From Euclidia mi (lineage: Eukaryota > Arthropoda > Insecta > Lepidoptera > Erebidae), in contig OX123190.2 of NCBI GenBank assembly GCA_944739405.2, positions 19,380,807 to 19,444,806 of the forward strand: DNA of 64,000 nucleotides, written 5' to 3'. A model generated the notes under the pieces. That model saw only the letters and a list, made by a program, of their open reading frames with translations. It did not search any database and was not told where the DNA came from. Both the position numbers and the translations under genes were made by a program. The number at the start of each line of letters is the position of its first letter. Position 1 is the stretch's first letter. Positions 46,340 to 58,614 of this stretch are shown here, one piece after another.

Positions 46340-46600
46340 TTAGCTTACGCATGCCAATGTCACTGCTAAGCATGAAGCCCGGGGTTTGATTCCAAGGTCG
46401 AGAACAGTGTTCTCAAGTTTTTCCATATAGAAATTCTCAGTAGCACCGCAGTCTGGAATTGTGTCTAGTAAGTGGCAACAGGGACATCCCATGTTTCAAT
46501 GTGATAATATAACTGGTAAAAAAGTGTGTCAAATATCTCTGCCCTCTACCCTTCTACCTCTCCAGAGAAATACAGGCGTAAATTTATGTTAAGTCAATTA
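46340..46600 (+). repeat. SINE family A, old degenerate copy
   Basis: The tRNA-like head (ggtttgattccaaggtcgag), gaaattctcagtagcacc and an acaggcgtaa tail are recognisable but diverged, showing that the family has been active over a long time. Confidence 0.55.
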
Positions 46601-46884
46601 CTTAGCTTAGGACTTTAGATTATGTGTAAATAGCATTATTTATGGTTGCATCCTCTGCTATTTGCTTAGGAGCCCAGGGCCCGATATCTAGTCGAACCTG
46701 ATAAGGTACAATATGTACCTACGGGATTCCATGGGATAACGATGTTCTTTGGTTAGACTAGTGTCAGGATATTTGAGGGTGCTGACCAAAGAGTAAGGTA
46801 ATATAGATGGTGCTGATTCTCCGTAACGACTGTCAAACTTCTTCATGACAGTCGGGACCAACCACTACTAGGTACCTACAAGTT

Positions 46885-46975
46885 GTTCAAAGTTATTGGT
46901 GTGTGTCAGATTTCGAATCCGAGACCCTCTGCATTGCAGTCTGTTGGTCTCACCCCTAGACTATCGCTGTCTGTA
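46885..46975 (-). repeat. tRNA-like SINE head, minus strand
   Basis: Reading the minus strand there is an A box (tagtctaggggtgagacc) and a B box (ggattcgaaatc) at tRNA spacing. The body is not clear. Related to 30-200. Confidence 0.5.
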
Positions 46976-47044
46976 GTAGGTAATGTTTGCAAAATGTGCA
47001 ATAACACTATCTGTGTTCAATTCAGTTGATAGCACATACATACA

Positions 47045-47312
47045 CATAAATAGTATCACGCCTGTAACCCCGAAGAGGTAGGCAGAGGTGTACCTATTGC
47101 TACACCCACTTTTCGCCAGATTTATTTTATTCCCACGTAATAATTGGCGAGCCTATGGCCGTACCGGGCACATTCCAGATTCCGTGCTATTACTGTGAAT
47201 TTCCTAACAGAAAAACCCAATAACACATTGCCCGACCCGGGAATCAAACACGAGACTTCCCGATCCTACGCCCTCAGTTTTGCCGCAAGACCAACGAGGC
47301 AGTCAGTAATAG
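47045..47312 (-). repeat. SINE family A, minus strand
   Basis: Reverse copy: tail near 47045, body (complement of cagtagcagcacgga, here altered) near 47190, B box near 47230-47250 and head gactgcctcgttgg near 47310. The plus-strand ORF at 47144-47350 is antisense SINE. Confidence 0.8.
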
Positions 47313-47689
47313 TTCTGCTGATAGGAACACTAAATTATTATAAACTTTAATAAACACAAACAACTACTATTTATTAAGGAAACATTTAAAAAACAATTAT
47401 TTACGTAAGAACTTACCTATACGAGTAATATTTTTTTTGTTTAGGCATCGAAATGTATACGGCAAATAATACTTTCAATTCAGTTTTACCCTCTCAAAAT
47501 AGTACTATAATTATGTATATTCAATGTGAATATTCTAATTCACAATAATTAATACTGTCTGATCGATTGTAAGAGACACGTGTAGACTGTTTATATTTCG
47601 AATACCTTTTACAGTAAGTTAATAATAGGTATAAATTATTCACCTTTTAAATGTATTGATAATTTCTTTATGAAATTCTTCAAATTATA

Positions 47690-47895
47690 ATTAGACTAGC
47701 CGTTTCCCGCAGTTTCACCCGCGTCATGAGGAAACTACTTCGCGTACCCGAAAAACCCAAATATCTTACGGACCCCTATTTTTTCTCAAATAAAATAAAA
47801 ATCGGTCTAGTAGTTTATGAGTTTATCCATTACAAACAAACAAACAAAAATACAAATTTTTCCTCTTTATAATATTAAACATAAGATATATAGTG
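47690..47895 (+). repeat. LINE-tail-like dispersed repeat
   Basis: agactagccgtttcccgcag, ttcacccgcgtcatg, aaaatcggtctagtagttta, (caaa)n and tataatattaaacataaga form the 3' module of a LINE common in Lepidoptera. No coding sequence. Confidence 0.6.
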
Positions 47896-48324
47896 TAGAT
47901 ATAGATGTAGATTATGCCCTATTTTACGCCACAACAACGCAATATTTCAATAACCAGGTGATGATATTGTCCAAATAACACATCACCATGTCCACATAAA
48001 TATGTCCATACTCGTTCACGGTTCACGGCGACAGGGGCGACAGAAGCACCGCGGGGGCACGCGCGTTACTCACAGTGACGTAAATCAAAGACTCTGGCGC
48101 CGAAACGATATGTCTTACCCGACAACGGATAAACGATTTATAAAAAATTTTGACTATCTTAACGAATATATATTTCCTAATACCAGTAAAGTAAAAATGT
48201 TTTAACTTCCACTACTTAGAATACAATATGTCTGATGAAACGAGTCTTTATTAATTCAGTTCAAGAAGAAGGATTTAACCGCCGAGTATAAAGACTGGCA
48301 GGCGCTTAAATCAATTTCATATTG

Positions 48325-48600
48325 ACGACCGGTTGGCGCCGCGGGAGTGTAAGCGACTGCTACGCCGAAGGTCGCGGGTTCGATTCCCGCTCAAGTCAAA
48401 CATTTGTGTGCATGAACATGGATGTTTGTCTTGGTCTGGGTGTTTCTATGTATAATATGTATGTATTTACAAAAAAAAAAGTATATATGTATGTTTATCC
48501 ATTATCCAGTACCCATAGTACAAGCTTCTGCTTAGTTTGGGACTAGATGGTGTTGTGTGAATGTGGTAGAATATTATTATTATTATATTTAATAAAAAAT
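48325..48600 (+). repeat. tRNA-derived SINE (second tRNA family)
   Basis: Head gaccggttggcgccgcggg, B box gcgggttcgattcccgc, body with gtcttggtctgggtgtttct and gttatt(att)n tail near 48575. Related to 4617-4800 by ggttcgattccc and the gtctgggtgt block. Confidence 0.65.
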
Positions 48601-48604
48601 TAAA

Positions 48605-49560
48605 TAGGTCGATTTCAAACGGAACGAATAAAGTATGTTTTGCAAATAATTTAAGAAATATGCGATGATATTGCTAAGTATCTATTCTATTCAATCCTTG
48701 GTTTACATCTTTATATGATACAAGAAGAAACATTACAATACACGTTCAAATTTTGAGAGAATTTGCAAAAGCAGGTCTACTTTTTCATTAGTGTGACGAG
48801 ATACTTGCCGGATTATATAGTAAACATGAATTAAAAAAAATATTAAGCCTGAAGAAATCGTATTTTATTGTTTTCCTTATACACTCTAATAATAATGCTA
48901 TTGAACGGCAACAGTAGTTTTAACTACAACAATGTAGAAATATAATTTCCTAGAGGTTAAAAACGCGATCACTTATTTTAAATCATTAGTGTAGATCATA
49001 AAAAACTTTAGAAATATAAACATCCGGTTGATTTACCGCTTCCCTCTCTACGCAACCCAGTGGAGGTCCTCCGTCGCCCTCGTACTTTAAGGTGTCCCCA
49101 AGCACAGTCGTCTTTTCAGTAAGAAATTAACATTTGTTTGAATTTCTATGTTAAAGACAACAAAATGATCATTCGTGTCCATAATGATATTACAAAAAGT
49201 ATTTTTACTAGAAACTTAATTTATCGCGTGATGATTAGCCACAAATAACGCAGATATTTGGTTTTGTCTACCAACGCATATAGAAATTTCCATGCCTAGA
49301 TAATTTTAGGATTTCGTTCAAAATATCATTAGTCACTTCATTCGTGTGGATTTTTAAGTAACACGAATGAAAACAAAAACTTCACGAATGATATAGTGTT
49401 AACAAGTGACTGTTTTACACGTGTTACTGAGCTGTATAAGGGTGTTCGTTAAGTGAAGCCGGCCCGGAGCAAGGAGAGAAAGATACAAGCAACTAAAAAC
49501 GACACCGAAATATATGCTACCGAGAGAGCCAAGAAGAGGGAGACTTACTTAAAACGTTAA
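48605..49560. other. No recognisable gene
   Basis: AT-rich DNA without plausible exons. Around 49335-49400 tcattcgtg and cacgaatga words alternate in both orientations, hinting at a decayed TIR element. Confidence 0.3.
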
Positions 49561-49597
49561 AGTGAAAAAAAAGTCAAATGTGTCAGTGAAATGTCTC

Positions 49598-50520
49598 TAA
49601 GGGACAAACAGCACAAAGAAAGCGTTGGAGAGAAAATTGTAAACGATACCTGAAGAAGAAAGCCAAAGAACAGAAGATGCAAGAACTGTTTGTTTCACAA
49701 ATGCGCGAAGCAGGCGAGGAAGTAGATGCTGATGACGAGTCAAGAGATCCATCAAACACGAAAAACATAAAAACAGAAGACAACAGAAGCAGAATGAAAA
49801 CATTACATAGTAAAATTAAAGCATTGAAGATAAAACATACTACAAAAAAAGGTAAATGATTTTGATTATAAAGAAATATCAACACAGATGCCGAATTTTA
49901 ACGAATCAAATTAATAAAATGAAACTAAAATATCAAAATTCAGACAAAACCGGTAAATAAGATAACAACTCTGCTTCAACTCATATAACTATTGATACCA
50001 GCAATGATTCTGCTACAAAAATAACTAAGATTAATAATTTAAACTTAAATGCCAGTATGAGACGTAAAAAGTGCTTATGCCAGTTTTCAGGTACAGAAAA
50101 TAAAACAAGGAGGTGACAGAATTCACAAATTAGTTGAGAAATTCTATGAAGACGATATTAATAGTTGCGTTGGTGCTGGAAAGAATCAATGTGTAAAGAA
50201 ACACGGAATACAGAAACACAAACGCTTTTTGCTGGATTCTGTTAAGAACTTGCACCCGAAGTTACTAGCCTCACCTCAGTATTCTTTAGAATTTTTGTTT
50301 AAATATTATTTTGTGTTCTCCAGCGTGTACCCATTGCCAAGGTCAGTCTTGCTCAAATGTCCAGTTGACTGCAATAGAGGAAGATTCCTGTGATTTTAAT
50401 GAAGAGACCAATGTTTCAGCCACATTTGAACAATTTATGAACATCCAGCAAGAGGAAGAAGAAGAAATCGAAGAAGACATGACTGTTGAAGTAGACTTTC
50501 AAGAGTATGAGTCTGATTAA
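49598..50520 (+). pseudogene. Decayed gene of unrecognised, transposon-like family
   Basis: Three protein-like pieces lie in order in different frames: a basic N-terminal part (KGQTAQRKRWRENCKRYLKK, 49598-49858), a middle part (about 50135-50300; GAGKNQCVKKHGIQKHKRF, LLDSVKNLHPKLLASPQYSL), and a Cys-containing acidic C-terminus (50311-50520; CSPACTHCQGQSC, EQFMNIQQEEEEEIEEDM). I recall similar multi-copy proteins in insect and aphid genomes, but cannot name the family. Frameshifts and stops make it inactive. Confidence 0.45.
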
Positions 50521-51039
50521 AATATCTAAAGAAATCAAAACAATAGTTAACCCAATAATCAATAGCAATATCATTAATAAGGTAATATCTAGAACTTGAC
50601 GGGTATTGATCCCTTGAATTATCCTAAAATTGTCATCACAGTTAGTGGAGTAGGTGTAGGTCTACTGGGGAAATCACGGTAAACAAAACGCGCCGAGTAC
50701 ACTACCTTATATTATAGGTGGCGTGGAAATGTGTGCATATCATGTATGATGTGACTCTTAGAATCGCGATATCTCAGGAATGGTAACTCTTAGGAAAAAA
50801 AGTATACCAGTATACCATATTTGTAGAAAATTTTAAGATCTACAACTTTGGTAAAGGTTTTATTTTGATAAAACTTACCGTTTTCGAGAAAATCCAAAAA
50901 GTAATAACTTTTGAAGCACACATAGGATCGATGGGGATTTTTAAAACTTTATTTGTAATGGTAAACCCTAGCTCTCCGCCAATATTTGGCTCTCCGGCAA
51001 TTTTTGTTATTTCAAATGTCTATATTGACCGGACTAATA

Positions 51040-51180
51040 ACCCGCGACGCGCATGCATGATGAGGTCAATGAATGTCGAGGAAGCGAAAGAGGTATGTTT
51101 AAACCGAAGCATGTGGCGTTCCATAGTCTCTGCTTACCCCAATGGGAGACAGGCGTGACGATATAGATAGATAGATAAAA
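51040..51180 (+). repeat. SINE-like tail fragment
   Basis: ctctgcttaccccaatggga, caggcgtgacgatatag and a (atag)n tail parallel the tail of SINE family A, with an unrelated upstream part (cgcgacgcgcatgcatgatg). Confidence 0.45.
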
Positions 51181-51534
51181 CCTATTTCTTTTTTGTCATA
51201 CCATTATAATGCCCTGGTAACGATTTTTATAAAAACGTCATACATGGTACGTCATATAAAATGGCCTTATCATTAGTGTGATCGAAACATCATTTGTGTT
51301 TATAAGAATTTCATTTGTGTAACCACACACCTCATTCGTGTTGTCTAAATTTTGATTTTTTACTACTTTGAGCAAACATTCCTCGTTATATTTGATAACG
51401 CATGTATAACTACGTGAAAGAAAACTCTTTAGGCCCTCCCTGAGCAATAAAACCGAAGTTTACAGAAATTGAAAAAAAAGTGTCATATAAATTCGAAACG
51501 TGAAATCGACCCAAATATGAAATTGATTTAAGGT

Positions 51535-51745
51535 CTATCCTCACACAACCGGGCCGTGGACGGGACGGGGACGGGACGTGGACGGGACGGAGCGCAGAAA
51601 AGAATCGTTGCATACATTTTATATGGACTCGTTCACACACGTCCGTGGACGGGCCGGGGACGGAGCTTCCGTGCCGTGTCAGTGCGCTGTCAGTGCCTCG
51701 ACCGGGGCCATGACGTGCACGGGCCGGGGACGGGCGCCATAGATA
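51535..51745. repeat. GC-rich cgtggacgggacgg repeat
   Basis: ggtctatcctcacacaac followed by repeated cgtggacgggacgggg words. The same end and words occur inverted at 58615-58755 (tgtgtggatagacca). Probably the terminal region of one DNA-transposon family. ORFs in it on both strands are composition artefacts. Confidence 0.45.
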
Positions 51746-52411
51746 TAATATATTTAGCACTAGATGCGCTAAGTTCGACTTGACATCCAGAAGAACAATA
51801 TTATAAATACATATATTAAGCACTAGATGCGCTGTGTTCGATGTAATCTTCAGAAGAACCACATGGCAGTGAATTGTAGTTAAGGCACAATGACGCTTTA
51901 CTTATTTCTTAGCTTCCTTAGTTCACAAACTTGAGAGAGAAAAATCGAAAAAAGATAATCGATTTTTCTGAAAAATAATCGAAGCTTAAATTGTTACTTT
52001 ATATTATTTTGCAAGTAAGTAACTACTTGTTCTAATAAAATGTTATAAACGCGTTAACTAGAAAATAAAACTAAATAATTTTTTTTTTGTTCTGGGCCAG
52101 TCTATTATGAATAAAAAAGAACGAGTCTATTAACTATTATGCAAACTATCAAAATGACGCATGAAAAAAAACCTACAATTAAGCACATTTTATATTTAAA
52201 ACTCCTGTTGTATATTCTTCACTCCAATATTTATTTTCTCACTTTTAGGACAGACGTGACAAAGATTGGAAAGATTCTGTATTTTTAATGAAAGTTGTAT
52301 CTTTACCATGGGTGACCCTGTAACCTAGTTGTGATCACAATATTATTACACGTTATAATGCCTGTTTTTTATATTGATATTTTATATTGTAAGGTTGAAA
52401 CAGATATACTT

Positions 52412-52940
52412 ACCGCACCCCACCCCACCTCACGTGTCGACACCCGATGCGAACGGTGCACATATACAACACGCCACGCTACAACAAGCTTCGTTCAAAA
52501 TCACTATTTACGAAACTATGACCTAATTTCCTAAATAGTGATTTTGAGGAAGATTCTCATTTATAGTGAGGCATTATTTCTATTATAATGATAACGGTAT
52601 TAGCCTGAAATCAGATCATATAATGCGGCCTTACATTTTAATAATTCAAGTCGCTAATGTTGTGATTTGAAACCAACACTAAAAAGTATCATCATGACAG
52701 GAATGTTTTCAACTGACGCATGGCTTTGTGTGTTAACTAGAAACACATTGCTTGTCAAGCGTCGTATGGCGTGTGTTTCCCCTCCACCGTCAACGCACCG
52801 ATCTGGATTGAATGGATGGTGACGCGTGGGGTGGCGTTGGGTGGAGTGTTGTATATCTGCACCTCACCATACTAAATATATGGGATTGATTAGTCTCAAC
52901 ATGCGTGGGGTGGCGTGAGGTAGGGTGGGGTGTCGTATAC
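52412..52940. mobile_element. Non-autonomous element with GC-rich inverted ends
   Basis: Left gcaccccaccccacctcacg and right cgtgaggtagggtggggtgt are imperfect inverted repeats bounding ~530 bp. An inner hairpin (aaaatcactattta / taaatagtgatttt, 52497-52546) is present. No transposase. Confidence 0.5.
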
Positions 52941-53184
52941 CATAAAGGAATCTTAATCTATTCTTATTTCAATGTAAGTCTATGGCCAATTACTCACAAG
53001 TCACAACTACGTCGTATTGACTATAGATGACAGCAAGTTGCGCGATAACATTTGTATCACTATGGTGCATAAATGTAAAAGCGGGTCTATGTCGTGGCCG
53101 TATCGTGAAATGGGCAATTTAATTAAATGATCGCATTTCAAGAAAAGTCTTATAATTATCCATTGGTAATTTCATGATGACACG

Positions 53185-53485
53185 ATGCAAATACCATATT
53201 TGCGTAGAGACGGAAAACTCGACATCAAACCCTATACGACTGCCTCGTTGGTCCCGCGGCATAAATGTGCGCGTGGGATCGGGAGGTCCCGGGTTCGATT
53301 CCTGGGTCGGGCAGTGTTATTGGGTTTTTTCTGTCACGAAATTCTCAGTAGCAGCACGGAGTCTGGAAATGTGCCCGGTACGGCAATAGGCTCGCCCCTT
53401 ATTACGTGGGACTAAAGTATATCTGGCGAAAAGTGGGTGTAGAAATACACCTCTGCCTACCTCTTCGGGGTTAATGGCGTGATTT
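53185..53485 (+). repeat. Composite SINE (family B 5' + family A)
   Basis: A family B piece (53185-53240: gcaaataccatatttgcgta, gaaaactcgacatcaaa) runs directly into a family A copy (head ctgcctcgttggtcccgcgg). The same fusion occurs at 463-518/1188-1468, there split by the MITE, so the fusion predates that insertion. Confidence 0.8.
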
Positions 53486-53490
53486 GCATT

Positions 53491-53574
53491 GGTCAGATCT
53501 AGATCTGACCCTGAAGTTTGTTTATTAAACGATTTGTTATCCTAGGATAACAAATCGTTTAATCAACAAACTTC
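53491..53574. repeat. Two adjacent palindromes
   Basis: A perfect 20-bp palindrome (ggtcagatctagatctgacc, 53491-53510) is followed after 2 bp by a 62-bp palindrome with no spacer (53513-53574, centre cctagg, one mismatch in 31 bp). They lie just after the SINE tail. Confidence 0.92.
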
Positions 53575-53644
53575 ATAAAATGGTCAATCATAATTGAGAA
53601 AATCGAAACATAATTACATTTTAAGGTAACGAGTCAAATAAAGT

Positions 53645-53930
53645 AAAAAATTGGTTGCCTGTAAAGTCGGTATACGGGCGAAAGTTTTACGTGACAACGA
53701 CTTTGAGTGGTAAAATAATTTTAATGTGAATATTCATTCGTATAGTAGGAAGAAGGATGAAAGACGCGTGCCTTTCACTTTTTATGTCTGTCTCTCTCGC
53801 TCTTAAGCGGGACGCGTGCCTCTCACTCGCTCTCATTGTGAGCGCATAACGTGAGCGGAGCGTAACGCAGTTTCTTGAAGTGTCACCCGGCAAACCAATT
53901 TATAAGACGTTGTCACGTCAAAACACCGAA
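53645..53930 (-). mobile_element. Small TIR element, copy 2 (reversed)
   Basis: Reverse of 38425-38700 with very few differences, including the 68-codon ORF and the flanking aaattggttgcctgtaaag block. The high identity indicates recent movement or duplication. Confidence 0.7.
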
Positions 53931-54139
53931 CCCGCGTAAACGGGCTTATTTCGGCACGTTCGCTCGAAGTGGTAGTGACATCGTATCAGTCTCAACATAG
54001 ACTCTGACGGCTCAAGCTTAGACGAGCTTAGATGTGCATCAACGCTCGTACGAGTGGAATAATTAGAAAAAAGAAGTCGTGACTTTGAGCCTCATCATCT
54101 CCTGAACCAGGAATTTCCCAGTTACTACAGACACATGCA

Positions 54140-55640
54140 GGGTGCGTATGAGTATGAGGTTTTGTTTTTCTAATAATTTCAAAATCGTGTTTTGAATGAT
54201 AAATGTAAACTTTCTTCCAAATAAACATAAACAAATTTTCAATATTTCTCTAAAATAAGCAGCTTTAAAGTTCTCTAAACGCAATGGACGCGATACAAGT
54301 CATCAGCTGAGCTAATTCCGTTTTAACCGATAAATGCCTCGTTTCAAATATTTGTCACTTCTAGGATATCATACCTATATCCATAAACACGCTATGACAC
54401 ATATAACTAGTGAATAATTTGGCCATAGATTAATACTGAAATAAAACAGATGTGACAAAGATTTGTTGACATGTATTAAGTACTCACAAAAATTTGGCAA
54501 AATTTTAATTTATGTTTGTAAACATGGTTGATTGGAGTTTTAGACTGCTATGAAATAGGACTCGAGTTTGATTTTGAGACTTGTTAATGTTGTTGTCTTC
54601 TTGAAGTTCTGCAGATAAACATTATAGGGATAACTATATATGAGGTAAAAACATGTTGTGAAGTGGTAATGTGAAATAAATTGCCGCAATTACTAATTAT
54701 GAAAGGCATCTAACCTAACCTAACCCTTCATATTCATTCCATATGAAATGAATTATTGGGACATAGAAACGTTGGTAGTACTTACAAACAAAATAGCAGA
54801 AGGATCACTGGTAGAAATTAACTTCCTGAAACTTTATTTATATTCGTCGAAGTATTTCATCACACAGCGAGACGTGTGTCGGTACTGTAGCGTTAAGAAA
54901 TACTATAAAATGTATGCTGGTTCACTTTCATGCTAACTAACTTATAAACTTAAACAGCATATTGGCCAATAAACGTCCACTGCAGGACATAAGTCTACCA
55001 AGAAAACGCTTACTTATAAACTGGTAATAAATCTTGTAGTATTTATTATTATGCTTTCCTGATTTGCATAAGAATTTATCTAGTTCATAATAACTGCAAA
55101 TTAACTTATCTTTCTTATTAATCTATGACCCAAACCTGACATAATAAGTTTGACAGATCGCAATGGACTCGCCCATTTTTGTTTGTATTCTTTGAGTAAA
55201 GAATATACATGGAGAGGGCAAATAGTACATAATTATGAAAAAATACTGTTTTTGCCAAAAGATAACATGAACCGCAACTGTATGCTAGAATTCCTAGAAA
55301 TGAAACGTTGAATAAAATAATAATTTTATAAATAAAATGAATCAATCAATTTTGATTTTCTTATTCCCTTATGGTATTTCAGTGTGGCAGTGTGTTTCAT
55401 TACGGTATGAATGGCGCCATTCATGTCCGTTTCTTTCTCAGCGACACTGTATCGATATTGGCCACCAGAGAATATTTTGTTTCAAGTTTAGTTTGTCTTC
55501 ATGTCAAGGGACGTTATTTGCTTTACCTTGTTTGCCCGCATTTGCGTAATGGAATAAACTAATCTGGAAAAGGATTTAAACAGATTTGGAACTAAAGTAA
55601 CTTACAGCAAATATAAATTTACATATTTTTACAAAATTAA
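54140..55640. other. No recognisable gene
   Basis: Short open frames only. At 54075-54120 there is a piece of the MITE of 25431-25809, and at about 54958-55005 a SINE-like fragment (ggccaataaacgtccactgc). Nothing else is supported. Confidence 0.35.
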
Positions 55641-55734
55641 ATTTAAGGGTGCATAGGGTTCCCACCAAGAACTTAGGGTCCCAAGCCAACCTCACCTGCA
55701 AGTGGTGCACCTGTCGATCAACGGACGAGGCAAA

Positions 55735-55880
55735 CAAAATATCCCGAGAAGCGGCAATAGGCTCGCCACCTATTACGTGGGATCAAAACACTGGCGTAAA
55801 GTGGTACGTACGTTTAATATGCCTCTGCCTACCCCTTCGGGGAAACAGGCGTGAGTCTATGTATGTATGTGTATGTATGT
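55735..55880 (+). repeat. SINE family A, 3' part
   Basis: Starts within the body (cggcaataggctcgcc) and ends in a (tgta)n tail; the head is missing. Confidence 0.65.
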
Positions 55881-56194
55881 AAATTTAATTTTTTTACAAC
55901 ATCGTAGTTATGCACGATAATTTCGTAGGTAGGTATGTCCAATCCATGTTATTTCCAGATCGGTGTTTTGTATTGGACTTACCCAAGTGCAAATAGTGAC
56001 AGATGAAAGGTCCCGGCTAGGGCTTGCAAATGTTCTAAATTTTTATTCGAATACTTATTTGATATTTTTATATTCAAATTATTTTTCTTTATTGAACTTC
56101 ATAACTATAGGCCTATATTCCTGGCAACCATTACAACTAAGGTGCTCGATAGTTTGCTGGATATATACATGGCCCCACAGATTTAACAAACAAG

Positions 56195-57375
56195 AACCAG
56201 ATGTAGCGTATTCGTCCAACTAAGTGAGGCACGTTGACAGCTATGTGTGCGTGACATTTGGCGACTGGCACTGTACGGACACGCGCGTCTATGTGTGTGT
56301 AAAGTTGCCAGATTATGAATAATCTCCCACTATTTTGCATATAGTTTTTGCAAACGAATATAAAAATATTACATAGGTAATATTTTATATTCGTTTGTGG
56401 TTTTGAAGAATTTACCATAGATTTAATTAATGCTTTTAATATGTAATGCTGTTGTGAAAATTATTCAAATAAAATACCATTAAAGTATGCTTTTATAAAT
56501 ACATTTCTTAAAAAATGTAGGCTCCGAGTTAAGTTTTAACTAATTTTATTCGTAAATTGAGAAATAAATAGATAGGCTTGTGTCATAAATATTAATTAGC
56601 TAAAAACATTTTGTCATGCATACAATAAATTATGAATATCATAATCATAAATCGTAACCAAAAAAAAATTGCAATTAAAAATAAATAATAGCTACAATCA
56701 ATAATTTCTGTTTCTGTACTTAATGTACACACGGCGCCAAGTCAAGCTAAATAGTCGAAGTACGATTTTGATACTTATTCTCTACGCCATAAGAACGGTA
56801 CAAAGATCTAACAACGGTACAAAGGTCAAAGTGTATAGCTTGACAAGTAGCCGCGTGTACACGAATATTTGGATCGTATGGGGATCGAACTCAAAACAAT
56901 GTATATACTAATGGAAATCCTATTAGTATATTTATAAGAAAAAATATAATCTACAAGATACTTTTACAATACGTTAATGTATTTTTCATTAACATGACAA
57001 TCATTATTACCTACATAATCAATTGACATGTGCATTTTCCCTAATTCAGGGAAAACGGTGTCGACGTAAACTGGCAACACTTACATAGTTTCTGCAGAAA
57101 TACGAATTTTATCGAAATAATATTATAAAACGGTCAAATAATCCATAGTTATCTGTAAGAATATATTCCATCTTCCCGTATTTGCTTTTAGAAACAACTT
57201 TTACAATGTTTAAAAACGCAAGATTGCATTTTATGAATTTAAAAGCTGGAACGATCGTGGCGTGTGAACTGTGCGATGCTTCGCAGCGCACTGAGTCGAG
57301 TTTGTATTCGCTTTTCAATTTTGTATTTGCTTTAGTGGCCTCACGCAAGTGTTCCGCGCGCTCTGTCTGCCTTTT
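56195..57375 (-). mobile_element. TIR element, copy 3 (degraded, simpler)
   Basis: Shares both subterminal regions with copies 1 and 2 (left: gcgtattcgtccaactaagt; right: gcgcactgagtcgagtttgt). The terminal repeats are eroded, only one 76-bp unit is present (about 56725-56800), and the LINE-tail-like insert is absent: the flanks cgtaaat and tgagaaata are contiguous here (about 56551-56565). Confidence 0.7.
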
Positions 57376-57559
57376 ATTCTATAGTCTTAGCATGGCCCCT
57401 AAAATTTGTCTGCAAGTCGCGTAGTTTAATTAGTTTAGTTTTGTTTTTAACACAGACTGTCCGGTACTATATAGTTAGAAACACATGTGAATCCAGTTTT
57501 CTGAGACTTCTTGTTGTTTAGTTGTTGTTTTTCGTGAGAGTTTGTGGCCAAGTGTCGGA

Positions 57560-57905
57560 GATTTCTTCATAGCCTAACGATTCCAATCCTGAGACAAGGA
57601 CCGAGACCGACAGCTTTACGTGCACTCCGAAGCAAGATAGCGCTCAGATGTAAATGCCACACGTGGTCACCCATCCAAGTGGCGACATGTGCAAGCGTTG
57701 CTTAACTTTGCCGATCTGTATGGGGTAATTTAAAAACTGAGAGTGAGGTAGATACTGGTATGAACTATGAGGTAAGTACGTGAATGCTACAATATTGGTA
57801 TGCAAATCCAATATACACTGTCAGGCGGGCCCGTACAGCTCTGCATGAGGAATATGGGCTGAAATCTGGCGTGACGCAAGAGGAAATCACCTCGCCACGC
57901 TTTTA
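57560..57905 (-). repeat. SINE-like repeat with a 5S-rRNA-like segment
   Basis: gtggtcacccatccaagt, gcgttgcttaactttgccga and the preceding ctccgaagcaagatagcgct resemble, in reverse, 5S rRNA internal-promoter sequence and a known lepidopteran SINE body. Reading direction is minus. 5S origin is tentative. Confidence 0.4.
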
Positions 57906-58303
57906 TATATATATATTTTTTTATTTATAAATCAGCTAATTGTTGTACCTACTCAGCAAGGCTGGTGGCGACTGTCATGATGACGGAGTTGTAATGAACA
58001 ACATCAGCTATAGGTACGGACGACATGGTCTTGCTGGGCCCAACAATCGATGCGATGAGACGCATATTAAAGTTGTGTGAAGTTGCGGGCGCTTTTGGAA
58101 ATCCACTCCAACCTTCCAATAACGGCAAGCCGAAGACGAGGCCCTAACTTGGGCACTGACAGCTCGCCACAAAGCTGCCCTGTGATTTGTAACCTTTCTT
58201 TTCATCCTGTGATGCTGTTTTTGTTTATCATAAGATGAAGGTGATGTTTGAAAGCTGTCACTCTGCCCTCCGATTGCGTTAGGTAGTCTCATGTTGAGAT
58301 AAT

Positions 58304-58365
58304 GAATCATAATAATAATAAACATCTCTGGGGGGCCCCAGAGATGTTTATTATTATTATGATTC
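58304..58365. repeat. 62-bp palindrome, 30-bp perfect arms
   Basis: Arms 58304-58333 and 58336-58365 are perfect complements around two unpaired Gs (centre ctctgggg/ccccagag). Confidence 0.92.
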
Positions 58366-58614
58366 TTTTTTCTCGGCTATTCTTCTTATTATTATTAGAT
58401 GCGCAATAAGGGCTTCATACGCAAAAAAAAACAAAATCTAATTTATGTTGTAATATGATTATGTTAAGAATGTCAACTAAATGTGCTTATTGGTCCATGT
58501 ATTTAGGAGAATTTTGAGAACGCTGTTCGAATTAGAATCGGATATTGCAATTTCCTTTGGAATATTTGACACAAATCATAATTCGAATAATTCAAATATT
58601 AAAATGCAAGCTCT

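Noticed and set aside
4617..48400. tRNA genes at 4617, 28183 and 48325
   Set aside because: A and B boxes are present, but the sequences run into SINE bodies and tails without a tRNA-like 3' end.
51410..51862. 150-codon minus-strand ORF with PSPSRPRPG-like repeats
   Set aside because: It crosses the cgtggacgggacgg repeat, whose short period yields Pro/Arg/Gly translations without stops.
38451..53893. 68-codon ORF MPGDTSRNCVTLRSRYALTM... present twice
   Set aside because: It is part of a small TIR element present in two inverted copies (38451-38657 and 53893-53687); duplication explains the conservation.
3930..54730. Short TTAGG-like runs at 3933-3953 and 54711-54727
   Set aside because: Only about three units each; such short runs are common in arthropod DNA and do not show an interstitial telomere.
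8153..56418. Repeated ORF MVNSSKPQMNIRILHNYMQN... at three places
   Set aside because: It lies in the subterminal region of all three TIR element copies and crosses no plausible protein domain.
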